Assembly: GCA_023055505.1 (NCBI GenBank)
Contig: JALIRH010000006.1
Coordinates: 24,525,105-24,589,104 of the forward strand
Direction of reading: 5' to 3'
From: Callipepla californica brunnescens
Taxonomy: Eukaryota; Chordata; Aves; Galliformes; Odontophoridae
Length of the DNA stretch: 64,000 bases
A program made the position numbers and the translations under genes. The notes below the pieces were generated by a model, which did no database searches, was not told the origin of the DNA, and saw only the letters and a program-made list of their open reading frames with translations. Shown here piece after piece: positions 1 through 13,873 of the stretch. The number at the start of each line of letters is the position of its first letter. Position 1 is the first letter of the stretch.

Positions 1-1957
1 AAAAACTCAAATGTGTAATATTCCTCAAAACACAGTTAGTAGTGTGTCATAGGAGCATGTATTTAAAACGTTGAAAACCTGACCACAGAATATTATGAGA
101 CATACACCAGAATTTAAGTAACAGTCATAATTGCTCAAATGTCATGATAAAGAACAGGTGCAGTGTACTACTTGGATGAAAAATTTCAACAGCGGCAAAT
201 CATTCATTTTGAGAACACAGTAACATGACTGGTCCTGAGGACATAACTAAAATGTGCAGGACTAATAATAAACAGAGAATAATAAGGGAAGAATAGGACT
301 ACACAGGGAAAGCAATAACAAATTTTCCGTACAACTTTGTTACATTTTCCACTGATCTTAGTGATGCTAAAAAAAAAAAAAAATCTATACAAAGGGATTG
401 GTTGTGCTTAAATATCTTCCATATTCAATCCAGAAAAATGTTACATATACCTATACCTCATACATAATTTCACTCAATCATTTGTCTGAGACTAATTATC
501 ATTGCTGCAAATAGAAATGGAATTCAGGTGGGTTGTTTCATTTTTTTCTATTTTTGCATTTAAAATGTTCATTACCATCTACAAATTTTCAAAGATCCAC
601 AAAGGTATATATGTTAAAAAAAATCAATTAAGAGCAAATCAGCGTGCAAGAAGTAAAATTTTAGTGAATCTCATGTTCATGATTTCAGGAAGATAACAAA
701 CTTTGAGTTATATTTAAATGAAAAAAAAAAAAAAAGATTTAATAAAACAGCGTTCCACTAGAAGAGCTTGTGTGTCAGTAAGATCTAAATTAACATAGTG
801 TAAAATGTTATTAAATTAAGATGCTACCTTTAATCACTTCGTTAAACATATAATTCATGTGAATCCTATACACAAAATAAAAGTTATTATAACTCTGAGA
901 CCCACTCATCTTAAAATTGCGTAGCCTCACATGCCACTGAAATCCAAATGAAAATGATACATAAGCTTTAAGGTACATTTTAGATTATGATCAGCTTCAA
1001 GGTACAAATCAAATCACAATCAGAAGTGGAAGCAAGGTAGATGCCATGCAGACCTGCAGCACTGATGCTTACCTGGCATCTGTTTCCATCTCTCTTCAGA
1101 TACTTTAACTGAAAATACAATTTACAAACAGACATGAGTGGACTGGGAGACACTAAATGAAAAATGATTATGGAGAGAGACTTATGAACCCTGCCTGTGA
1201 TCTTCTCTAGCTCTTGGGTTCCTTCCTCATTTCCAGATGTCAAATATATCTGACAAATTTATGTCTCAGTATAATCAGGTTGATTTTTTTTTTCACCATT
1301 TAAAGATTGCTAGACATCCTAAAATAAAGCTTTCTGCAATTTCTATTTGCAAGTGACCACGTAACAAATGCCACATTTTTCACTTTAAATGCTTAAAATT
1401 ATTATTAAAAAAAAAAAAAAAAATCTACCTTAAATTTCAAGCAATTGCATTGCCTTTATGAACTGCATATTTTCAGCCACAAATAATAATAACTCTTGCA
1501 AGAGATGAAGTGCACTGTCTCTCCAAACGTACTTTGGATATAGCAATTTATCAGCCAGCCCTTCTGGCATTATACAATATACACATGGAACATTTCTAAA
1601 ATGAAGATGAAAATGAACTACTAAATAGAAAAAGTGAGTGATGGAGAAAAATTTTAGGAGTTAACACCATAGAAAGAAACTTAGCATATAGTTTTAACTG
1701 AAGAATTGACTTTATCTTTTTTTTTTTTTAACTCCTTCTGAGAATCAAATGTACCAGAGAGAATTATAACAGAAGCAAACCTGAGTACAGTGTCTACTGA
1801 GCAGAATTTAGCAAGAAATCTGATAATGTCTCACAGACAGTTGCTAAAATTTCTATGTAAAAAGTGTCAAAGCCAAATTAACTCAATACCAGAATAATAC
1901 AAGACAAAATAGTTACTATCAGGCCAAAGTGTTAAAATGGTGGCTGATATAGTATGT

Positions 1958-1990
1958 GTTTATTAGTACTGATGCTCAGTACTAATAAAC
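1958..1990. repeat. Perfect 13-bp inverted repeat with 7-nt loop
   Basis: Left arm gtttattagtact (1958-1970) and right arm agtactaataaac (1978-1990) are exact reverse complements around gatgctc. Confidence 0.8.
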
Positions 1991-2177
1991 TTTAAGGAAA
2001 AATTAAAAGTAACGACAATAGAAATTGTGTGGTGGATACATTATTGGCAATAGAATCTATATGCAAAGCAGAAAAAATGCAATGCTGAAAATTCATGACA
2101 TATTAAATAGCCACCATTATATATTTACATATGCTTAGAGATTCTATCACAAAGCAAAGGACTGAAACATTGGCCTA

Positions 2178-2209
2178 AGTGACTTGCCCACTTTTATGAG
2201 CAAGTCACT
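2178..2209. repeat. Perfect 10-bp inverted repeat with 12-nt spacer
   Basis: Arms agtgacttgc (2178-2187) and gcaagtcact (2200-2209) are exact reverse complements. It lies about 190 bp from the 1958-1990 hairpin. Confidence 0.75.
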
Positions 2210-3668
2210 ATCACAGCTGTAGTTAGCAATAGGCTTTGGATAATCCACACAACCGGGTACATTATTACGTACTAAGCCCACTTCTCTGTAGGTGGAACCA
2301 GCCTAGCTAACAAGTCCAGATTGTTGGAAATGTAATATCTATAAAGGAGATATTTTTGAAAGATGTGTCTATGGTATTTCTGACTAAAAAGAATAAAGAG
2401 ACCTCAAGTATTCAATTCAAATGAAAAGAGGAATCGCGCCCACCATGTGGCAAGCAAACTTTGCTAGCAGAAAAAACAGAAGTCAGTTAAGTCTAACTGC
2501 ATATTTTGTCAATAATTTTATATATCTTTATATATATGTCATTAGAAAATGAAAGTAAAGCAAGAAGTAAAGAAGAAGAAGAAATAACAGTTACTGCAAA
2601 GTCAAAGAAAACTAATTGAAATCCATTTATTTAACATAATTGAAAATGGCACATGCCAAAACCAAAAACAAGGCCAGACTGAGTGGATGATACCTGGAAG
2701 TGTATAATTAATACTGCACACTAAGACATTTATAGAAATCTAGAGCTTAGTAGCTGCAGCACATTAGTTAACACTTTAGCCAATAGCATTTGTACCAAAT
2801 CCACAGTTTCTGTACAAGTTGTAATTTTAAGACACCTAATCTTAATATGAAGAATTCAGGCAATTAAGAACCCATCAAACCATTTGGTAAAATGTTCTAA
2901 ATGCTTGATTATCCCAGCTGTTCAGAATATGAAATCTATTTCTTTAAATTAGTCTAGCTTCTACTTTTAGCTACTTAATTTTGACAGAGTTTCCAAATTA
3001 GTACTGTGCCAAATCGAAGTTTTCAAGTTAGGATAATAATGTTAAAGTTATTCTCCAAGTATTAATGTAAAGTTTTATAAAGTAGAAAGTTTTAAAACAC
3101 AATTCTTCCTGGAATTATTTTAACACATTGTCATCTGCACTTAAGATCATGTTTCATAAAAATGTTTAATGAAGCACTATATTAAGAACATAGTTCTTAT
3201 ATTGGATAAAACAATTACTACTTACTGTTAGAGGACATTTAAAATATCAGTTACTTATAAGTATTTAAGATTACTAAGAGCAGCATCATAATAATTAAGA
3301 GAAGCAGCAGTAATTGGGTAGAGGAAATGCGAGGCTCAGCAGAAGCTCCTGCATGAGGCTCTGAAGGTTTGTAAGTGTTTATAGTAGTCAGCAGTAGCCA
3401 TAGCAATTTGATTAGCATTAATATAACAAAGACTATCCACTTGGTGCCTCAGCTGCATCATAACCGTGAATTAAAAAGATGAAACCATTAAATGTTCATT
3501 TCTCTTCACAGAATTTCTTGTTCATGACTGAGTTAGGTCATCCAATTAGTACCAGAACAAAAAAGAAGTGCACGTAGTATATAATTCTAAATATTTATCA
3601 GTACTAGAAAGTAAGTGACAGGAGTATGCAACTTTCAATTCTCATATAACTTTGATTTTATTACTTAC

Positions 3669-3822
3669 CTCCAGAAAGAAGTTGGGGTTTGTTTTTTATT
3701 AATGGGCTGCAGTGAGAGATTTTGTTGCTAAATGATGTAAAAAGATGCTCAGTGAAATCATCAGGTAGATCTGCCTCCAGAAAAGTCTTCATGAACAGCT
3801 TGAATCCCTCTAAATCAATTGT
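3669..3822 (-). CDS. DGKB: DGKB fourth coding exon (residues 57-107 plus first base of codon 108)
   Basis: This 154-nt exon follows the acceptor tttttttcccctctag and ends at CTGGAG|gtaagt. It begins [20 protein letters not shown] and continues [20 protein letters not shown], then [11 protein letters not shown], leaving one base of a Gly codon. Human DGKB, as I recall it, is almost identical in the first half ([34 protein letters not shown]) and more divergent in the C-terminal part, as expected at the edge of the RVH domain. The phase 0 start matches the microexon. The next exon, which should lead towards the EF-hands, is not present between 1 and 3668. Confidence 0.94.
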
Positions 3823-6800
3823 CTAGAGGGGAAAAAAAAAACAGTAGGAATTGTTTCCTTTTTAACACTTTCAAACTAATGCATCAGTTCACATTCTGTT
3901 AGCAAATATTCTAGACTATCTTCAAAAAAATTGATTTCTGAAGATACAGCCTCATAGTTGTTCCTGAAGTGACTGATTATTTACATATTACTTTGGGAAT
4001 CTACTGTATTCATTCAGTTGCCCAGAATATAGGCTAAGGCAGTCAATAGTAAATTCAGCGCATTTCTCCAAAGATCAGAAAACTAAGTGCCACCCTGACT
4101 ATCTTGAAGACAGTAATTTAACAGTACATACAGAACCACAGAAAAGGTGGATATGGAACTCATGGCGATGTACATACTAATAATTCTTATCTTTTCTCAT
4201 GATTATCAGACAATAAGCAGGGGATTGCTAGATGCCAAATACAGGCAATTGAAGGCCACCTGTCTTTTCTAGGTGGCAAAATAGTTTGCCAGTATTTGTC
4301 AAAAAGGAACAAATCAGCTCTAACAGTAAAATGAGAATGTAGAATCTGCACAAGTCTTTGGGTTTGTACAGGGGACAGGTTTCAATTTGAAACATTTTTC
4401 ACTTAGTTTAATTTGGTTTTGCTTTTGGCAACAAAATGATTATTTAATTATTCCTACCAAGTATGGTAAGGCAGTATTATCTGTTTTGAGTAATAACATG
4501 AATGTAAAGCACTACAATTCCATTTTATCCTGCTAATGCAAAACCCCTAAAAATTAAGGCAGTGGGAAATGTATAAAATATCATAAGACAGCTTACCTAC
4601 TATCTGTGAACTAATTGTGACACAGTTGCGTATATATTAATGATGCTACTCAGTTGCATGTACAATTTTAATAAAACAGCTTATCACTCATTAATTAATA
4701 AAATATAAAATGTTGCTGACTTTCATTTTAGTTCAGAGAGTAAGCAACTTCAGCAACTTTTCATCTTTGAATAGCTGAAAGGGAAAGCCATACTATTTCA
4801 CAGAATTAAGTTGTTGAAAACTCCCTGTGCTTGGGGAAAATTCTGCTCTTGTCCATTGGAAAACACTAGTTCAACCCCTTTTGTTCAGTACAGTGAATAC
4901 AGCCTTAGGAAAGAAAAGACTTAGCAAGACTTGAAATGATGCCAGGAAAGGAAAATGGAAAATAGATTTTCACAGTGTCTCTGTGACTTCAGGATCTGAG
5001 TCACAGTCTAAATTATATTAAAGTCACCGTAAAAATTATTTCAAATCTTTGGAGCAGCGATTTTTCTCTCTCCCTCTTCCTAGATTTTATTTATTTATTT
5101 ATTTTCCTTTTGTACAAGACAAAATCCATTCCTACGTGAAATAAGGTGTTTCTCACTGAGACGAACACCTACCTGCCCTAAGATAATGTTTCAAATGCAT
5201 ATTTCTACTTACTAGAGACTACCAACACATATTGCAAAATTTGATCTTGTGCAAATCACTACTGGAATTACAAACTTGGCAAATGAGCTCATCTTCTAAC
5301 CTAGAACACCTCATTTGGTAAAGAAACTGAGTGAAGCCAATAGAACTCTCATTTACTGAACACATAAATAGCAGAAAATGAAAAACAAATGGCCACCAAA
5401 AAGCTAAAAATGTAAATAATCAGCTTGGACATGGAATATCTGAATGCTATCAATCTTGGACACAGAGTACATTTTCATCATAGAGTTTCAGTCACTGCCT
5501 TGTAACTTGATAAGTCATACACTGTTCCAGGTATGCTTTAAGCTCTGGTTTTGTTTTTTATCATCTGTAATAAAGTCCCTGATAGTCACTTCAGTGTTTA
5601 AGAATAAAGAAAACACAGTAGCAAAAGGATATGTATTAGCAACCAAGGTCATTAGTTTATGTGATATGATTTTTTATTTATTTTTTTATCTGCAAGCATA
5701 ACAAATACACCATTCACTAAAGCAATTGACTTTAATAACCTGAAATTATTTTGTTGTGTTGTTCACCAATTATGTGTCTGTTACCTCTTTCATTACATCA
5801 CATATAAGGAGGAATAACCAAGTGAAAAGGAGAAATATAGAAACAAATTACAATCCAACTAGCTAAGGTTTCTATATGGACATACAAGATATCGTTGCAT
5901 TACGTAAGGCTTTATTATTATTATTATTATTTTCCCTCTCTGTATACCTGACTGCTAAAAATATTCCTTGAGGTTATAGCTGTCTTAGATTTCTAAACTG
6001 CTGTTTCATTAATATTAGTTCACCGACGTGACAGCAGTAACTAAATCCCTCATGCCACATTTTTCTTTTTATATGCTTAGAATTGTGCCTGGGTAGAGAT
6101 ATGAGTTAATAAATAATGTTAAATTGTTGTACTTTGTTCTTCCTGATGACTCTATTTCTGAAAGGGATTTAAACTTTTCATTATTTTCTAAAGATATTTA
6201 GACAAACATTTATCCTCATGTCCTCCAAAGCAAGTATTCCAAACATATTTTCTAGCCACGGAAGACAATAGTAACTATGACTTGGTTGCCATGTCATCTT
6301 ACTATATTTGACACTCACCACCACTGATTATGGTGCCTAGCAAAGGAGAAAAGAGTGGTTGTTCTAAAAAGTTGTTTTACAGTTAGATTTCTTCAGCTGA
6401 AAGTCCTTTGTTCTCTGCTCTCTCATACTTTCCCTTATTTAAACAGCAAGGTTCATAAAACAAATCAGATGTTGTATATCCAACAGTTTTCAAATGAAGC
6501 TGCAAGTTCAGCCAGGAGCTGGTAAGCGGTTTGAAAATGCATCAGAAATGTTTATAATTGTCCAAAATAGAGTTGGAAAAACACAAGCTGTACCAAATGA
6601 ATGTACAACAGTCCTGCCTTAGGAAGGCCTTTGAAAAAATCCTTGCAATAAGGTTATTTTCTATGTAAAAAAAAAGACAAAATCCTTGATTCTAACAATC
6701 CATAGTACTTTCAAGACCACTGGCGTACTCAGAGAAGATTACCCTAATAGGAACTAACAGGTACCGCAGTCACATTTAAACATTCTTTTTCCTAAATGTC

Positions 6801-6980
6801 TCTAGTGTACAGAGCAGAACTGAGCTAGACTGTATCAGGGGTAGTAGTAGTTTAGATTATCCATTAAGTTCACAAATAAAAAAGGGGAGATTTTTCAAGG
6901 AGGGATCACCTTAAAACATTGTCAGTGTTTTATCTATCATCTCTCGCATGGAAATACACATAACCATTATAAAACAGCAG

Positions 6981-7009
6981 AAAAAAAAAAAAAAAAAAAA
7001 AAAAAAAAA
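6981..7009 (+). repeat. A29 homopolymer tract
   Basis: Uninterrupted run of 29 A. No retroposed body recognised upstream of it. Confidence 0.9.
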
Positions 7010-9207
7010 CAGTTCCTTAAAAGAAGTTCGGTTAAGACCACTGTGGAAGACTCATATAGATGGAGTACTATACTCAGTACTTAAAAAAGGTGATAATTCA
7101 ATTAGAACAGAACATTTAAAGATGGGAAAACATTTGCTGAATCTCAGCCTAACTTAAACTTTCACAGAAGAGAGGTACAACACACAATATTATAACTTTC
7201 CTTTTCTGCAATCATATGGCAGCTTTATCTTCTCCTCATGAAATTTTACTGTACAAAACTATGAAAATGTCTATGTAAGGAAATAGCCTTTCTCTAATTG
7301 CTAGCATACTTTCTCCTCACCAAAGGGGCCACACATTGCTTTGGGAACCAGAAAGTAGGGAAAAAGAAGATTCTGTATACTTTATTACAATTTGAAAATA
7401 ATTTATTGCTTTTGAAGAATTCATAAGCATTAATTAACTAGTTCCCATCAATAATCTCCGAACAATGTATAAGATATAATTGTAGATGTTGTTTTCTTAA
7501 GCATGCATACTAATTGCTTAATTCTCAACAGTTGGTTGGCTTCCAGAAGCTCCAGCTGAATTCAAATGAACTTCTGAAAGAAGGTATTAGCATTTTGGAA
7601 AGTATTTTCCATGATGCTTCCCAAATGAGAGAATGAGAGCATGCACAGATGTACTAAATTGACTACAATTAACCTGACACATATTAATTCATTCCATTTC
7701 ACAGGAGAAAAGAGGATGTTGGGAGATTATGGTCACAAGTTTAGGAACTTTAAGAACATTTTCAGTAAAACAAGGTGCAGGGGATAAAGAAGGACACAGT
7801 CATAGCAGCCAATAAGTAGAGGAACATGAAAGAACTTCCAAATCATTTTGGCCTAAACTTTATGAGGAAAATAAAATTGTTCTGTTTTAGGTCTGATACA
7901 AATAAAAAAGAGCACCTAATGCTTCGTAAGTAGGACACAGAAAGGCAGGTGTGTATACAATCATTATATAGAATGAAATCCTATTCTATCTCTTAAATAA
8001 CTGATTTGACAAGTTTACTGGAGCACCATTTCCTATCTCTTAAAATTAAAAAAAATAAACTATACAAAGTAAAACTATATAAATGTTCATAATTTGTAAA
8101 ACATTGTAGCTTTATAGCAATGTTCGAGTAATTAATTTTATTTTGGTATTGAAATTTTTTTATACAAGTCCAGAAAAGTACAAATTCAAAAGAACAATCA
8201 ACGTGCTGCTACTTAAAAACATATCACCCACATAAAAATTAATTTTACTACTACACTTATAGCAGCTTCTATATTCATCCTTTTCCATTCATACATTTTT
8301 ATCACTGTTTCCAATTATTGTAAAATTCAAAACCAAAGCATATATCCACCCTGGGGAAAAGGAAAAAGAACAGAAGGAAGAAATAAAACTGCACATATTA
8401 ATTTTAAAATCTTTGTAGTAAATAAACATGTCAAACACTGATGACTTTTATCTTTTCTGGTAGAAAATGCTAAATTGGAGTCACTTTGACTTAAGGCAGA
8501 GGAAAATTAAAAATACACATCTTTTTAATGTGACAAATTGTCAGAGACAATCTATAACATTTAATTAACCTTCCACAGAATTTCAAAATTAATCCCAATA
8601 TCGAACTGCCAACAAGCACTTAATCCATAGGCATTGTTCTTCTGTAAGTTCCCCTCCAGTACAAATCCATACGATGGACTGATAAAGAAGAAACAAAGCA
8701 AAGTTTATAATGAGTTCTAAATGACCTACTGCTGAATAGAAATATCTGGATTTGCCTCTGACTATGTAACATGACAGATTTACAGATGAAGGCATTCTAG
8801 GGTGTCTTTCACGCCTTTATTAACTGTGCCCATTCATTAATGCACCATGATGAGGTATGACTTCTACTTCACAGCGCTGAGCATACTTAGTAATATCTTA
8901 TTCAATTTTATAACTATAAAACCAAGCAGCTAATTATAGACTAATGAGAACAAGATATGTGAACTTAGAAATAGAACTAAGATGCCTACCTCTGGATATT
9001 GATGCCCTTATTCTTATTAGGATCTTGAAGAGAGCTATTTCATGAGCTATTAATCCATACACCACTCATGCTTCATAAAACTTTAATATTTTACCTAACA
9101 ATTCCACAAAACTGTTTATGAATATGAACAGAAATATAACAATTTTCACACAACTGAAGTGCTCACCGTTTACCTCACATTTAAGACAATCAAAGAATTT
9201 TAATTTA

Positions 9208-9756
9208 TTCCACAAGTAATGACTTCTATTTGTTTTCACAGCAACTACAACAGATACAAAGAGCACAACAACATTATTTGATAGGCCAAATTCTCAGCTA
9301 CAAAACACTCTTTCAACATAGGCACCACCATTCATGAATTTATGCGGATAAGCTAATCAAGATGTTTTCCATTACGTGATGTGACGGATGTTTGTGACTG
9401 TCTAGAATATGGCTTGTCTGTAATGTTGCTATTCACTACTGCTGAAATGCACCACCCACCACCTCACTGTGCTCACATCCACTGTTTGCTTTCCATTAAC
9501 ATTCAACATGTGTCAATGAATATCAAGGGGTGCAATTTTTTCCTGCGTGAAGAAATTCAGCACCTTCTCTTCACACTCACTTCCATGTCAGATACCATTC
9601 TAGCAGAATGCCCCTTTGCCACCATCTGTCACTTGGCAATAAAATGTGATGAAATATCAGCAAGAACATTCAGTCTCTATAGCCATACTACCAACAGCTG
9701 CTTCTGACATCATGGGCCAACATAACAAAATAGGAGGTATTACTTTCTGGAGCAGC
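9208..9756 (+). mobile_element. Mariner-type short element (Galluhop-like, non-autonomous)
   Basis: The left end reads cacaagtaatgacttctatt. The reverse complement of the right end reads gctccagaaagtaatacctc. These are diverged inverted termini of the avian mariner family whose end consensus resembles GCTCCGAAAGTAATGCCTCC. Interior phrases (ctacaacagatacaaagagc, ctacaaaacactctttcaac, gaaatgcaccacccaccacc) match what I remember of the abundant chicken Galluhop repeat. At about 550 bp it is too short for a transposase gene; the open frames inside (9381-9707 and 9646-9996) are not transposase. Exact ends and the TA target duplication are unresolved. Confidence 0.75.
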
Positions 9757-10110
9757 CCTCATCTGTTTTCACATCTTGTTATAAATGTTCACCAAACAAA
9801 AAAAAAATCTGAAAAAAGGGATGGTACAGTAAAATCAGTGAAGATAACAACTCATTCTGAAAGGATAGGAAAAGATACATTTTTTCCTACCAGTGGGAAG
9901 AAAATTATTCATGTAAGTAGCCCCTGTATTTTAAGATACCCTAGTTCATTTCCTTTCTTTGCCAGGAGAAGTTCAAATTCATATTTCCTTTATTAAAGAG
10001 CATACAAAATTAAGAAAAGAGATGAAGGTTCATCGAGAGAAAAAAAAAAAAATAGCACGCATTACAAGAAATTAGTAAATATTCACTGGCAAAAATTCAT
10101 AAAGTAGCTT

Positions 10111-11458
10111 AGTTTGAAAGGGATCTCAAAGACTTCTTAGTTCCAACCCCACTGCCACAGGCAAGGTTGCCAGCCATTAGATCAGGCAGCCCAGAGCCCC
10201 ATCCAGTCTGGCCTTGAACATCTCCAGGGATGGGGTATCCACAGCTTCTCTAGGCAGACTCTTCCCGTGCCTCACCATTCTCTAAGTAAAAATATTATCA
10301 CCTCACATGTAATCTAAGTATTCCCTCTTCTATTTTAAAACTCCTCCCTCTTGTCCTGTCTGTTCCCAGCTGCATAAAAACTCAGACTTCCTCCTGTTTA
10401 TAAGCTTCCCTGAAGGACTAGAAGGCTGAAATTAAGTTTCCCCAGATCCTTCTTTTCTTCAGACTGAACAAGCACAGCTCCCTCAAACTTTTTTCAGTGG
10501 AGAAGTGCTTCAGCCCTTTGAACATCTTTGCGGCCTTCCTGTGGACTCACTCCAACAGCTGCACACCGTTTTTGTGCTGGGAGCCCCAGGCCTGCATGCA
10601 GTACCTCAGATGATGACTCACAATGGCAGAGCAGAGGGGGACATGACCTCCCTTGCACTGCTTATCACCCCTCATTTGATCCAGCTCAGGATTCAGTTGG
10701 TCTTCTGAGCTACAAGCACACACTGCTGGCATGTGTCCACCTTTCTGTCTACCTCCTTTTCTACAAGGCTGCTCTCAATGAGTTCATCTCATAGTCTGTA
10801 CACGTATCTGGGATTGCCTTGACTCGTGCAACACCCTGCATTTGCCCTATTGAACCTCACTTGTGGGCCTACTTTTCAAGCCTACGTCCCCCTGCATGGC
10901 ATCCCTTCTTTCTATTGTGTCAGCCACATCTGTTAGCTTGATGTTATCAGCAAGTTTGCTGATGTCTAAATTGTTAATAAAGATGCAGACAACATTAGTT
11001 ACAAAATGGATGCCTAGGGGACACCACTCACGAGTGATCTCTACCTGGACATACAGCTTTGACCACAACCCTCTGGCTGTGACCGTTCAACCAATTTTTT
11101 ATCCATCAAATAGTTCAGCCTTCAAATTAAGCTCCCCAAGTCGAAGATAAGTATGCGATGGAGGACCATGTCAAAGGCCTTGCACAATCTACATCCATGT
11201 AGATGACATTAGCTGCACATCCTTTGTCCACTGATGCTGTCACTTCAACATAGAAGACCACCTGATTGGTCAGGCATTATCCAACCTTGGTGAATCCAAG
11301 ATGGCTGTTTCAGATCACTTCTGTATCTTGCATGTGATTTATTACAGCTTCCAGAAGAATCTGCTTCATCATCTTCCAAGGCACACAGATGAGGTGCAGC
11401 AGCTTGTAATTCTCTGGGTTTTCTGTTCTCCTCTTTTAAGAATTGAATAGATGTTTCT
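10111..11458 (-). mobile_element. CR1 LINE copy, about 1.3 kb, 5'-truncated
   Basis: Read on the minus strand, this is the 3' part of a CR1 non-LTR retrotransposon. It has the end of the reverse-transcriptase ORF followed by the 3' UTR with CR1 phrases such as (plus strand) gttccaaccccactgccaca, cagcccagagccccatccag and gaacatctccagggatgggg. The coding part is broken by many stops and frameshifts, and the short open frames near 10505-11150 are remnants. This is the longest CR1 copy in the window. Diverged sequence suggests an old insertion. Edges are approximate. Confidence 0.88.
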
Positions 11459-13762
11459 CTTTTTTTTTTTTTTGCTGAACAAATTATTCTGGCTGGTCAG
11501 GGAGATTTATCAAAAAAGATACCAAAATATTTCAGCCATAACAGCAGCGCTTCTAAAACACATGGAAGAATTTAAGGTGCCTAGGTAAATTTTATAGAAA
11601 GTGGCTGAGGTGATTTTTTTTTTTTTTTTTTTTTTACTTCTTCTTAAAGCTGTAATATCAGAGAGAGGTGTTAATCCTTCTCCAAGTAGAATTACGTATG
11701 CTGAAATAAACATTGCATATATGAAAGAAAATATCCACATATATAAACATATATTGTTTATGAAACAAAGCAGCAAATAACAGATGGAGTTTGCCTGAAG
11801 AGGTCATTCAGCACCACTAGTTCTATAATTTGATATTTCAAATATTGCATATATATTTAACAATTACATTTTTGGCAAACAAAACACACAGTTTTGTTTT
11901 GCTTTGCTTTTCTATGCTGGCGCATGAACGAATCATTTGAAAAAAGCTTTATCAGAGCAAATTACTATTACTTGCTTGTGTTTAATAACAACAGTTTGTA
12001 TAGTGGTGTTACGACAAACTAACCAGTCTTATATCAAGATGAGAGCTTAGCTGTTATAATATCCAACTAAGCAAATATAGACAGATTTTCCCAGATCTTC
12101 GTTTTCAGCTGTTTTTCGTTTTAAAGAACCCATACTGAACCAGTACACTGGGTTGGATTTTCCTCCTCAGTTTATGGCATCCTTCACTTTACTAGTAAGC
12201 TATAAACAAAAACAATTAGGACTTGTGCCACCAACTCCCACCACTTAGAATTTCCTTCCATCAACAGACCTTCAAAAACAGGATAAAACAGAAACAAGAA
12301 TTTTCCTCATAAAAATATTCTTGGATTTAGATAAATGCAAAAGAACAATCACTCAAGCAACACATTAAAATAGATTACAGATATCATAGACTACAAGAAC
12401 ACAAAAGTAAAACAACACTATATATATGCAAAAGTGGTAGCTGCAAAAAGTAATACCGAATAGTGACAATTCTGTCTAAACTGAAAATCTAGAGAGAGTG
12501 ATGATGCAAACTGGACAAAACATGAATCAGGCAGGAACAGAGGGAGCAGTGTGGAAGCAGCAATGACTACCAAACCCTTATACCAAACTTGCTGTCACCT
12601 CTGTTTCCACAGAATTTCTCGTTCATATTTTTAACTTAATTTTGCCAGCAGACTTAGAGGCGCATGCAAGTAAGTATTTACGGCCTGGAAAAAGGCTAGA
12701 AATGAGCTACAGACATCAGATTTGGACACATTATAAATACCAGCCATATCTAAACATAACCTACTTGCAGCAGCTGCCAGACACTTGTAAGATGGTGATA
12801 GGACATGTAAAAGAAGGTTTTTTTTTTTTTGCATTATAATAAATTGAATTCAGTGGAAAGACTGATCTGCAATAACGTCCCTTCATAGAATCTCACAATC
12901 CTAGTACATGTGTATCTAGGAAGCATTGTATTTCTCTCTTCCCTAGCTTCTAAAACCTCCAGGAAAACTCCGTAATGGCTTTAAAAAAGCATTAATAAAA
13001 AGACGCATGCAAATGAATGACAACCATTTAAATAGAAACGTTACTAAGGAATCTCGACTGCAGAGAGTTGAAAGCTACCAAGAGATTAAAGCTGCCAGGA
13101 AAAAAAAAATCTACCTTTTTCAAGAGTATTTCCATCATCACATTGATCACACTGACTAAATAATGCTCAAAACTGAAAATACACATGTAAAAAAATGTGG
13201 AAAAAAAATATAAGTATCAAAAATTTATCTTAAAATAATCTGCAAATTTATTCTTCTGTTACTGCATGGAATATTAAAATCTGATAATAAACTCATTTTC
13301 TATAGTGCTATCATTACCATACAGATATTTTTTTGAAGGTACACATTTTTCACATATACATGATGTGAATATTTTTACCACATAAACACCAGAAAAGCAT
13401 ACATATATCCTACTTCACTTTCTAGTCCAATAAATCCCTGGAATATTTCAGAGGTATTCCTACTCTTCGGTTTCAAGTTTCTTGTATACGCGAGACTCCA
13501 AGGAAAAAAAAAAATGAAGGACAAGCTAAGCTTAATAGACTTAAAAAATTCTAATTACCATGATAAATGTGTTCTGTTTCTCCTCAAGCACCCAGTGATA
13601 AATACATTACACTAATTTAATACTGGTTCATAGATGATGAACCTCTGAATCACAGGGAAAACAGGAATTGGAGGACTGGTTTCCAAGTGCTAGCATTAAA
13701 ATGGAAGCTATGACTGTGCTGGAAAAAAACAAACAATTTCAGGTGCTTCATAATTTTGTTTT

Positions 13763-13873
13763 ATATGTGTGTATACATATATATATGTATTCATATTTTA
13801 TATATAGGCCTATACATATATATTATAAATATTATATAATATATATAGGCCTATGTATATATAATACATATAG
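13763..13873. repeat. AT-rich palindromic patch with two AGGCCT cores
   Basis: The stretch is nearly pure TA-type sequence interrupted by two near-identical units, tatataggcctatacatata and tataggcctatgtatatata, with AGGCCT cores at 13806-13811 and 13847-13852, 41 bp apart. Each unit is roughly self-complementary and the two are imperfect copies. Confidence 0.6.

Larger units (their letters stand above)
1..3668 (-). other. DGKB: Partial intron after DGKB fourth coding exon
   Basis: This is AT-rich intronic sequence. I found no further DGKB exon: the expected residues around the KDIVCYLSLLERG segment of human DGKB do not appear on the minus strand. It contains A/T tracts (for example at 370-383, 721-735 and 1408-1424). 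It also has two perfect inverted repeats, at 1958-1990 and 2178-2209, and a 36-nt exon-like segment at 1073-1108 described under findings. I recognised no transposable element. Confidence 0.8.

Noticed and set aside
9381..9996. Open frames of 108 and 116 codons as possible transposase
   Set aside because: They fall in or beyond a 550-bp non-autonomous mariner element and show no transposase motifs.
10505..11150. Several overlapping open frames of 60-95 codons
   Set aside because: They lie inside the antisense strand of a CR1 copy and reflect its sequence, not genes.
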